From NCBI RefSeq assembly GCF_029869215.1, contig NZ_JARWPM010000077.1:1-46909 (forward strand): a stretch of 46,909 nucleotides of DNA. The letters are read 5' to 3'. This document shows positions 40,882 to 46,909 of this stretch, piece after piece; position 1 is the first letter of the stretch; the number at the start of each line of letters is the position of its first letter. Source of the DNA: Nocardia carnea. GTDB taxonomy: Bacteria > Actinomycetota > Actinomycetes > Mycobacteriales > Mycobacteriaceae. A program made the position numbers and the translations under genes. Under the pieces are notes generated by a model. It did not search any database. It worked only from the letters and a program-made list of their open reading frames with translations, and was not told the DNA's origin.

Positions 40882-42132
40882 TCAGAGCCGTCGCTCGCCG
40901 GCCACGCGGACCGCCGCGCCGCTGAACAGCAGGTCGGGGTCACGGCGCGGTTCCGGCGCGGCCGCCACCAGGCGCGCCTCCGGCAGCAGCGTCCGCAACT
41001 GGTGCAGGAAGACCTCGACGGCAAGGGTCGCCGACTGCTTACCGGGACAGATATGCGCACCGAACCCGAAGGTCAACGGCATCTTGCCGGGACTCCGCAA
41101 ACTCAGGCAGTCCGGGAACGCCGCGGGGTCGCGGTTCGCGGCGGCGAACATCACCAACACCGGTCCCGCCGGCAGCTCGGTTCCGCCGGCGAGGGTGACC
41201 GGGCGCAGCACCCGGCGCTTCCAGGCGACCAGACCCGGATCCAGTTGCAGGATCTTGGCGGCCACGTGCCCGGCGGTATCCGGATCGGCCAACAGCTCCC
41301 ACCAGGCACGGCCGGGATCGCTCAGCAGCCGCTGGACACCCTGCTGAATACTGCCGCTGACGGTGTGCACTCCGGCCGCCAGGGAATTCGCCACCGCGGA
41401 AATCGCCACCCGGCGGGGGACCCCGGCGTCCCGCAGCCGGGTCGCGAAACCGACGCTGCCGCTGCGCAAATTGTGATCGACAGCCCGGCCGCTCACCGTG
41501 AACAGCTGCCCCAGCGCCGCCACGGCGCCGGACAGCTCGCGCCCGCGCATCCGCCGGCCGAGCAACCCGGACTGGGCGCCGCTCCATACCGCGACCCGCT
41601 GCCATTCCCGTTCCGGAAGGCCCACCGCGGACCCGGTCACCCGGGTGGCATAGGCGATCGACAGCGCGGTGACATCCAACTCGGTTGTCCCGGTGTTTAT
41701 TTCGCGGAGCGCGGCGTGGAAGTGTTCCGTCATGGCCGCCGCATGCCGGGGACGGTCCGCGGCCGGGATCCGGAAATGACCGGCCGGTCCGGCCATGGTG
41801 TCCCAGACCTGTTTGTGCAAACGCCGATCGGTCAGATCCGCGGTCGCCTTCGCGGGCAACGGCAACAGATGCCGCACCAGATGCGGGATCGCCCCCGCGG
41901 TGGCCGCGATCCGCGGGTATCCCACCAGGGGCTCCAGGGCGTTCGCCGGGGTGATCGCCGGTGACGCGGCCTCGAGCACCTCGCGGACATCGTCGTACTT
42001 CCAGATCATCCGCAACCCGGAAGCATGGCGGTAGGTCCGCCCCGGCCAGTCGTGCAGCCGCAGGTATCGCTCATCCCGCTCGGCGAAGGACAATTCGTTC
42101 GCGGTCACCGTCGCGAAAGGGAACTCCGCCAC
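40882..42132 (-). CDS. Cytochrome P450-like protein lacking the ExxR motif
   Basis: The 416-aa product has a P450 heme loop (LTFGFGAHICPG, heme thiolate C362), LFVM/VLVMFAAANRDPAAFPD before it, and an I-helix AAGVHTVSG. Two near-universal features are changed: the K-helix ExxR reads K293-I-L-Q296 (AKILQLDP), and the acid of the I-helix (A/G)Gx(D/E)T is H256 (A253-G-V-H-T257). The fold and heme ligand appear intact and the frame is undamaged, so it looks functional rather than a pseudogene. GTG 42132 is chosen because AGGTGG precedes it; GTG 42138 is possible. No ferredoxin is adjacent. The gene is absent between fadE25 and purE in mycobacteria as I know them. Confidence 0.88.
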   Translation of the reverse strand: MAEFPFATVTANELSFAERDERYLRLHDWPGRTYRHASGLRMIWKYDDVREVLEAASPAITPANALEPLVGYPRIAATAGAIPHLVRHLLPLPAKATADLTDRRLHKQVWDTMAGPAGHFRIPAADRPRHAAAMTEHFHAALREINTGTTELDVTALSIAYATRVTGSAVGLPEREWQRVAVWSGAQSGLLGRRMRGRELSGAVAALGQLFTVSGRAVDHNLRSGSVGFATRLRDAGVPRRVAISAVANSLAAGVHTVSGSIQQGVQRLLSDPGRAWWELLADPDTAGHVAAKILQLDPGLVAWKRRVLRPVTLAGGTELPAGPVLVMFAAANRDPAAFPDCLSLRSPGKMPLTFGFGAHICPGKQSATLAVEVFLHQLRTLLPEARLVAAAPEPRRDPDLLFSGAAVRVAGERRL

Positions 42133-42186
42133 CGACACCCACCTGACACACCGTCCGATACAACAGCCGGATCGTAGGCCACGCGA

Positions 42187-42204
42187 CCGGCGGGCGCGCG
42201 CCGG
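42187..42204 (-). terminator. Hairpin after purE
   Basis: CCGGCG-N6-CGCCGG forms a 6-bp stem 58 nt past the purE stop, before the P450 gene. Confidence 0.4.
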
Positions 42205-42262
42205 CAGCGAAAGACTCAGCTCAGCACGTATTTCGCGACGCCGCGTCAGTGGCCACGAGGTC

Positions 42263-42790
42263 TCAGCCGAGAAGACGTTTGCGCAGTGCTTCGTCCTTTT
42301 CCAGGACCATCGCTTCCAGGCCGGCCTGGAACTGTTCCATGCGCGCACGCAGGGCCGGATCCGCGGCACCGAGGATGCGCGCGGCGAGCAGCCCCGCGTT
42401 CCGGGCGCCACCGATCGACACCGTCGCCACCGGCACCCCGGCCGGCATCTGCACGATCGACAGCAGCGAATCCATTCCGTCGAGATACTTCAGCGGCACG
42501 GGAACACCGATCACCGGCAGTGGCGTCGCCGACGCCACCATGCCCGGCAGGTGGGCGGCGCCGCCGGCTCCCGCGATGAGGACCTTCAGGCCCCGGCCCG
42601 CGGCGTCGCGGGCGTAGTCGAGCATGCGCTGCGGGGTGCGGTGCGCGGACACCACGCCGACCTCGAACCGGATGCCGAATTCCGCCAGCGCCTCGGCGGC
42701 GGCCTCCATGGTGGGCCAGTCGGAATCACTGCCCATGATCAACCCGACCGCGGGCGCACCCGCGATACCGTCCGTCACCACGTCACTCAT
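42263..42790 (-). CDS. purE: 5-(carboxyamino)imidazole ribonucleotide mutase
   Basis: The 175-aa product is class I Pur[23 protein letters not shown] with the catalytic His, [14 protein letters not shown] and [23 protein letters not shown] (cited in part). It converts N5-CAIR to CAIR in purine synthesis. ATG 42790 overlaps the end of purK by 8 bp, so both proteins of the two-step reaction are made from one mRNA. Confidence 0.96.
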   Translation of the reverse strand: MSDVVTDGIAGAPAVGLIMGSDSDWPTMEAAAEALAEFGIRFEVGVVSAHRTPQRMLDYARDAAGRGLKVLIAGAGGAAHLPGMVASATPLPVIGVPVPLKYLDGMDSLLSIVQMPAGVPVATVSIGGARNAGLLAARILGAADPALRARMEQFQAGLEAMVLEKDEALRKRLLG

Positions 42791-44003
42791 GCGGATCCCA
42801 TCCGTCGGTCCAGACCGCGTGCGACATCCAGTGCGCCGCACGCTCGGCGCGTTCGCGGACCACGGCCACGTCGTCGCCCAGTATGTTCACATGCCCGATC
42901 TTGCGGTCCGGGCGTTCCCCTTTGCCGTACAGGTGCACCTTGGCGTCCGGCATCCGGGCGAACAGATGATGCAACCGCTCGTCCATCGACATCGCCGGCG
43001 CCTCGGGCGCACCGAGGATATTCGCCATCACGGTGACCGGAGCCAGCGGGCTGGTATCGCCGAGCGGGTAGTCGAGCACCGCGCGCAGATGCTGTTCGAA
43101 CTGCCCGGTCCGCGCGCCGTCCATCCCCCAGTGACCGGAGTTGTGCGGGCGCATGGCCAGCTCGTTGATCAGGATCTCACCGGCCTCGGTTTCGAACAGT
43201 TCTACCGCCATCGCCCCGACCACGCCGAGATCGCGGGCCAATCGCAGGGCGAGCTCCTCGGCCTCGGCGGCCAGTTCCTCGGACAGGTCCGGCGCCGGCG
43301 CGATCACCACGGCGCATTGGCCACGGCGCTGCACGGTTTCCACCACCGGCCAGGTCGCCGCCTGACCGTAGGGCGAGCGGGCCACCATCGCCGACAGTTC
43401 CCGTTTCAGCGGCACCCGGACCTCGGCCAGCAGCTGCACGCCGGCGCCGAGCTGTTCGGTGGCGATCTTCGCCGCCTCCTCCGCGTCGGCGGGCATCCAC
43501 ACCCCGCGCCCGTCGTACCCGCCGCGAATCGCCTTCAGCACGATGGGCCAGCCGTGCTCGTCGCCGAAACGCACCGCGTCGGCCTCGGACTCGACCGCGG
43601 TGAACGCCGGTACCGGCAGGCCGCGCGCCGACAGCTCGGTGCGCATGGCCAGTTTGTCCTGGGCGAAGCGCAGCGCCTGCGGGGGCGGGAGCACATTCAC
43701 GCCCTCGGCGACCAGCGTCTCCAAGTGTTCGGTGGGCACGTGTTCGTGGTCGAAGGTCAGCGCGTGTGAGCCGGTGGCGGCGCGGCGCAGCGCGTCCAGG
43801 TCGGTATGGCTGCCCAGCACCACATCGGGGCTGACCTGGGCGGCCGGATCGCCTGGGCGTTCGGCGAGCACCCGGAGCCGCTGCCCCAGTTCGATGGCCG
43901 CCTGATGCGTCATCCGCGCCAACTGGCCACCGCCGACCATCGTGACGGTCGGCATCGCCGCGGAATCGAATCTACGAGCGTTCACGTCGGTCAATACTGT
44001 CAC
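42783..44003 (-). CDS. purK: 5-(carboxyamino)imidazole ribonucleotide synthase
   Basis: The 406-aa ATP-grasp enzyme has [17 protein letters not shown] near the N-terminus, [31 protein letters not shown] in the ATP-grasp core and the metal-binding [14 protein letters not shown]. It makes N5-CAIR from AIR, bicarbonate and ATP for PurE. The start is GTG 44003 with AGGA just upstream; a start at the second Met (residue 17) would also contain the whole fold. It is divergent from gtrA, with a 39-bp gap, as in mycobacteria. Confidence 0.96.
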   Translation of the reverse strand: MTVLTDVNARRFDSAAMPTVTMVGGGQLARMTHQAAIELGQRLRVLAERPGDPAAQVSPDVVLGSHTDLDALRRAATGSHALTFDHEHVPTEHLETLVAEGVNVLPPPQALRFAQDKLAMRTELSARGLPVPAFTAVESEADAVRFGDEHGWPIVLKAIRGGYDGRGVWMPADAEEAAKIATEQLGAGVQLLAEVRVPLKRELSAMVARSPYGQAATWPVVETVQRRGQCAVVIAPAPDLSEELAAEAEELALRLARDLGVVGAMAVELFETEAGEILINELAMRPHNSGHWGMDGARTGQFEQHLRAVLDYPLGDTSPLAPVTVMANILGAPEAPAMSMDERLHHLFARMPDAKVHLYGKGERPDRKIGHVNILGDDVAVVRERAERAAHWMSHAVWTDGWDPHE

Positions 44004-44042
44004 GTCCTGCGCGAACGACTGCTAGCGGTATGCTCTGGCCTT

Positions 44043-44594
44043 GTGTCATTCGTCGACGACGTGGTGCGCGTCCTACCGCAGCCCCTGCAGGATATTGCCT
44101 TCCGGCAACGCGAACTGATCAAGTTCGCCATCGTCGGGGCGACCACGTTCGTGATCGACAGTGGCATCTTCTACATCCTGAAGTGGACCGTTCTGGAGGA
44201 GAAGCCGGTCACGGCCAAGATCATCGCCGGTGTCATCGCCGTGATCGCCTCCTACATCCTCAACCGCGAATGGTCGTTCAAGAACCGGGGCGGGCGTGAA
44301 CGGCATCACGAGGCGCTGTTGTTCTTCGCCGTCAGCGGGGTGGGCGTGGTGCTCAGCATGCTCCCGCTCTACATCTCCCGCTACGCCTTCCAGCTGCACC
44401 AGCCGACGGTCAGCTTCATGGTGGAGAACATCGCCGACTTCATCAGCGCCTACATCATCGGCAACCTGCTGCAGATGGCCTTCCGGTTCTGGGCGATGCG
44501 GCGCTGGGTCTTCCCGGACGAGGTCGACCAGATGCTGGAACAGCTCGAGGACTACGTGGAAGAGGAACACCACCGGCGCCCGCTCGGCCGCTGA
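44043..44594 (+). CDS. GtrA family membrane protein
   Basis: The 183-aa product has four hydrophobic segments (LIKFAIVGATTFVIDSGIFYIL, AKIIAGVIAVIASYILNREWSF, ALLFFAVSGVGVVLSMLPLYI, each cited in part, and the last ending FRFWAMRRWVF) with the GtrA mark YILNREWSF. An acidic C-terminal tail (MLEQLEDYVEEE) follows. It probably flips a lipid-linked sugar used in cell-envelope glycans. Position and orientation beside purK match the mycobacterial locus. GTG 44043 follows a TATGCT box at 8 nt. Confidence 0.9.
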   Translation: MSFVDDVVRVLPQPLQDIAFRQRELIKFAIVGATTFVIDSGIFYILKWTVLEEKPVTAKIIAGVIAVIASYILNREWSFKNRGGRERHHEALLFFAVSGVGVVLSMLPLYISRYAFQLHQPTVSFMVENIADFISAYIIGNLLQMAFRFWAMRRWVFPDEVDQMLEQLEDYVEEEHHRRPLGR

Positions 44595-44649
44595 CTTCCC
44601 CAAGCCGCCCTCACCGCCGAAGCCACCGGTAACTCGGCCGCTGATTTCC
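44583..44649. repeat. Direct repeat at the 3' end of gtrA
   Basis: CTCGGCCGCTGACTTCC at 44583-44599 is repeated at 44633-44649 with one change, 50 bp apart. The first copy covers the last codons and stop of gtrA. It may be a small local duplication. Confidence 0.7.
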
Positions 44650-44771
44650 GGCGTCGCGCGGGCCTCCGATACGACACTCACCGGCGCCTCCCCAGGTGTG
44701 AACGCCGCATTCTTCCGTGTCCCGGGCTCTACGACGTCCCGCCGGTTGATACCGTGCCGCATCCATTCGGC

Positions 44772-44789
44772 CCGGCGACGACACGCCGG
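44772..44789 (-). terminator. Hairpin after the histidine kinase gene
   Basis: CCGGCG-ACGACA-CGCCGG forms a 6-bp stem 17 nt past the kinase stop in the convergent gap with gtrA. Confidence 0.45.
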
Positions 44790-44806
44790 CTGTGGACCGA
44801 GTGTCC

Positions 44807-46117
44807 TCACCGCGGTTCGCCGACCCGCCGATTCTCCATCCGCGCCGCCACCGGTTTGCCGAGGAATACCGCGAACAAGGCCGGCCGTCGGCGCTGTAGC
44901 TCCAGTCGGCCACCGTCGGCCTCGATCAATGCGCGGGCCAGGGCCAATCCCACCCCGGTCGACCCGGCGCCCGAGAAACCGCGGTCGAAGATATGCGGCG
45001 CGAGTTCGTCGCTGACTCCGTCGCCCTCGTCGGCCACCTGCACGCAGACCAGCGGCTCACGGTCCTGCCCCGGGCGCACCGTACGCACCGACACCGTGCA
45101 GGTCCCGCCGCCGTGCATCAAGGCGTTGTCCACCAGCACCGTCACCGCCTCCCGCAACCGCGAACCGGTGGTCGGGGCACGCAGCGATCCATCCCCGGTC
45201 AGCGTCAGCGTGCGGCCCGCTTCACGGAACGGCGGCGTCCATTCGGCGACGACGCCGCGGAGTTCGTCCATCACCGGCACCGGATCGCGGTCGGTGGCGT
45301 CCTCGTCACGGGAGGCCCGGACCAGATCGTCGATGGCCTCGGTCAGCCGGTCGACCTGGGCCATCGCTTCCTCCGCCTCGTGCACGACAGCCGGGTCGGT
45401 ATGCGCGGACAGTTCGTCCAGCCGTAACCGGACCGCCGTGAGCCGGCTGCGCAGCTGATGCGAGACATCGGCCACCAGCGCATGTTCCCGTTGCAACCGC
45501 CCGGCGATCTCCACGGTCGCCGCATCGAGCACATCGGAGACCCGGTCCAGTTCGGCGATACCGTGCCGCCGCGGATCCGGACGGAAATCCCCCATGGTGA
45601 GCCGCGCGGCTCGGGCCGCCACATCGCGGATCGGATCGGCGACGCGGCGCGCGGTGACGATGGCGACGGTGATCGCCGCCCCCAGCGAAACCGCCACCGC
45701 CAGCCCCACGCCCGCCACCGCCTGCCGCTGCCGGGCCTTCATCGGGGTGGCCGGCACCTCGAGCCGCAGGGAACCCTCGGTGCCCATCGACAGGGATTCC
45801 ACGAGCGGATCCTCGACGCCGACAGCCCCGATCTCCACCTTCGCGGCGTTGTCCTCGGGGGCGGGATACACGATCGTCAACCGACCGCCCTCCGGGACGA
45901 GCGGTTGAACGGTGCGCAGATCGAGCCCGCCCCGCACCACCCCGGTACCGCGTTCCTGGCCGATGATATCGGTGGAGATCTGTTCCAACCGGCCGCGAAG
46001 ATCATTACGGGTGATGTCCTCGACCCACAGCCACGCCGTATAGGTCAGCGGTACGCCGAGCACGACCGTGGTCAGCATCAGCACGGTCAGCATCGACCGC
46101 AGGATCCGGCGCCGCAC
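44807..46117 (-). CDS. Sensor histidine kinase
   Basis: The 436-aa membrane kinase has TM1 (~9-31), an extracellular sensor of ~100 residues, TM2 (~133-155), HAMP (ARRVADPIRDVAARAARL), the H-box with phosphorylated H220 (VSHQLRSRLTAVRLRLDEL), N-box VDNALMHGG, G1 VADEGDGV and G2 GSTGVGLALARALIEADGG. It senses an envelope signal and phosphorylates the response regulator encoded one base upstream. The HQLRSRL form is common in actinobacterial kinases. The stimulus is unknown. Confidence 0.94.
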   Translation of the reverse strand: MRRRILRSMLTVLMLTTVVLGVPLTYTAWLWVEDITRNDLRGRLEQISTDIIGQERGTGVVRGGLDLRTVQPLVPEGGRLTIVYPAPEDNAAKVEIGAVGVEDPLVESLSMGTEGSLRLEVPATPMKARQRQAVAGVGLAVAVSLGAAITVAIVTARRVADPIRDVAARAARLTMGDFRPDPRRHGIAELDRVSDVLDAATVEIAGRLQREHALVADVSHQLRSRLTAVRLRLDELSAHTDPAVVHEAEEAMAQVDRLTEAIDDLVRASRDEDATDRDPVPVMDELRGVVAEWTPPFREAGRTLTLTGDGSLRAPTTGSRLREAVTVLVDNALMHGGGTCTVSVRTVRPGQDREPLVCVQVADEGDGVSDELAPHIFDRGFSGAGSTGVGLALARALIEADGGRLELQRRRPALFAVFLGKPVAARMENRRVGEPR

Positions 46118-46118
46118 G

Positions 46119-46796
46119 TCAGTCGGTGTTCAACCGGAAACCGACACCGCGCACGGTGACGATCCGCCGCTCCGCCATCGGGCCCTCGTCCCCGATCTTG
46201 CGGCGCAACCAGGACATATGCATATCCAGGGTCTTGGAACCGCGTAACTCCGCATCGCCCCACACCTCGCGCAGGATCGTCTCCCGCGGCACCACCTGAC
46301 CGGCCCGGTCGATCAGCACCTTGAGCAGTTCGTACTCCTTGTTCGCCAGCCCCACTTCCACCCCGTTCACCAGCACCCGGCGCGCCGCCGGTTCCAGCCG
46401 GATCCCGCCCACCTCCACGGTGTCGTCACCGATCCCGCTGCGCCGCAGCAGCGCCCGCACCCGGGCCAGCAGTTCGGCCAGCCGGAAAGGTTTGCCCACG
46501 TAATCGTCGGCACCGGCATCTAGGCCGACCACGAAATCCACCTCGTCGGTGCGGGCGGTGAGCATCAGCACCGCCATCTCGGCGCCGCGGGCGCGGACCT
46601 GCCGGCAGACCTCCAAACCGTCCATACCGGGCAGCCCGAGATCGAGAATCAGCAGGTCATGATGACCTTCCAGCGCCCGGTCCAGCACCGCGGGACCGAA
46701 ACTCTCCACGGTCACCGAATAGCCCTCGCGGCCCAGCGCCCGCGACAGGGGCGCCGCGATGGCCTCGTCGTCTTCGCCCAGCAATACCGCGGTCAT
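46119..46796 (-). CDS. OmpR/PhoB-family response regulator
   Basis: The 225-aa product has a receiver domain with acidic D9, phosphorylated D52 (LILDLGLPGMDG), T80 and K102 (GKPFRLAELL), then a winged-helix DNA-binding domain (~128-222: LTNKEYELLK-type LANKEYELLKVLIDRAG, LREVWGDAELRGSKTLDMHMSWLRRKIG, cited in part, RTVRGVGFRL-type VTVRGVGFRLNTD). It is the first gene of a two-gene operon with the kinase. ATG 46796 sits 6 nt after a TAATCT box, so the mRNA is probably leaderless. Confidence 0.95.
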   Translation of the reverse strand: MTAVLLGEDDEAIAAPLSRALGREGYSVTVESFGPAVLDRALEGHHDLLILDLGLPGMDGLEVCRQVRARGAEMAVLMLTARTDEVDFVVGLDAGADDYVGKPFRLAELLARVRALLRRSGIGDDTVEVGGIRLEPAARRVLVNGVEVGLANKEYELLKVLIDRAGQVVPRETILREVWGDAELRGSKTLDMHMSWLRRKIGDEGPMAERRIVTVRGVGFRLNTD

Positions 46797-46803
46797 GCGA
46801 CCA

Positions 46804-46809
46804 GATTAC
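46804..46809 (-). promoter_or_regulatory. -10 box TAATCT of the two-component operon, leaderless
   Basis: TAATCT fits TANNNT and ends 6 nt before ATG 46796. It places the C/G homopolymer at about -63 to -84. Confidence 0.55.
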
Positions 46810-46858
46810 GGTCCGGGACGCCGGTACCCGCGCCGGGCCCCGCGCCGCGGAGGAAAAA

Positions 46859-46880
46859 CCCCCCCCCCCCCCCCCCCCCC
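46859..46880. repeat. Homopolymer of 22 C (22 G on the operon strand)
   Basis: An uninterrupted run of 22 C lies 63-84 bp upstream of the response regulator start, 29 bp from the window end. It is either a slippage-prone tract in the upstream promoter region or a sequencing/assembly artefact at a contig edge. Confidence 0.9.
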
Positions 46881-46909
46881 AACACCGATGGGTGAACAAA
46901 GGCAGCACC

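Noticed and set aside
40882..42132. P450 as a pseudogene
   Set aside because: The frame is intact, the heme loop is complete and the length is normal. Only the ExxR and I-helix acid positions differ, which suggests a divergent enzyme.
44595..44806. Possible small gene between gtrA and the kinase gene
   Set aside because: No start with an SD or conserved-looking peptide was found. The gap holds a partial duplication and a hairpin only.

Overview
The window looks like chromosomal DNA of a high-GC actinomycete of the order Mycobacteriales, most likely Nocardia or a close relative. This is an inference from content. Supporting evidence: the block fadE25 / purE / purK / gtrA in the order I know from mycobacteria (with two extra genes inserted here); a mycothiol-dependent isomerase-family gene; an EspG chaperone with PPE-like and DUF3558 proteins; an XRE-DUF397 pair; three-subunit transhydrogenase; and many genes with a TANNNT -10 box 6-7 nt before the start codon, as expected for leaderless mRNAs. 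I found no rRNA, tRNA, CRISPR array, transposase or phage gene.

Layout. 1-825 is non-coding and rich in a 7-bp GGCACCC-type minisatellite, followed by an amidohydrolase. 1925-5493 is a SNF2 helicase with a SWIM zinc-finger partner. 5797-6923 holds a small unknown protein and a secreted HNH (DUF1524-type) nuclease. 7230-12625 is a branched-chain/2-oxo acid dehydrogenase operon (E1alpha, E1beta, E2) with a rhodanese-type sulfurtransferase downstream and a divergent Lrp/AsnC regulator. 12755-13633 is an SDR with a palindromic operator. 13770-16124 holds two divergent units: a small operon (38-aa peptide, 105-aa protein, TPR protein) and an XRE regulator with its DUF397 partner. 16347-19443 is an orphan type VII secretion cargo cassette: DUF3558 lipoprotein, a helical PE-like candidate with YxxxD/E motifs, a WXG/PPE-like protein with a long Pro/Gly/Thr tail, and EspG. 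19495-23296 holds a thioesterase, an AraC regulator, and a TetR/MFS efflux pair. 23427-27731 holds a DUF5925-type AAA ATPase and the pntAA-pntAB-pntB operon, with a very strong terminator.

28010-36047 is housekeeping and accessory metabolism: HIT hydrolase, MDMPI-like enzyme, peptidase E, TetR/SDR pair, GtrA, thioredoxin-reductase-like enzyme, secreted I36 inhibitor, glycolate/D-lactate oxidase-type flavoprotein, GNAT and CutA. 36264-38673 is a set of unrecognised genes: a 238-aa protein, a helix-turn-helix protein, and a divergent two-gene unit (58-aa protein plus a Cys/His-rich protein with an internal duplication) behind a leader hairpin. 38869-44594 is the fadE25-purE-purK-gtrA locus, interrupted by a TetR gene and an unusual cytochrome P450. 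44807-46796 is a two-component system preceded by a run of 22 C at the window edge.

Links between genes: the two TetR proteins at 30061 and 40144 have very similar recognition helices, and the DNA beside both carries the same TGACAC/AGTG repeat motif, so they may read related operators controlling the SDR and fadE25. The P450 has lost the ExxR motif (KxxQ instead). The best candidates for undescribed biology are the Cys/His-rich operon, the orphan ESX cassette and the ExxR-less P450.
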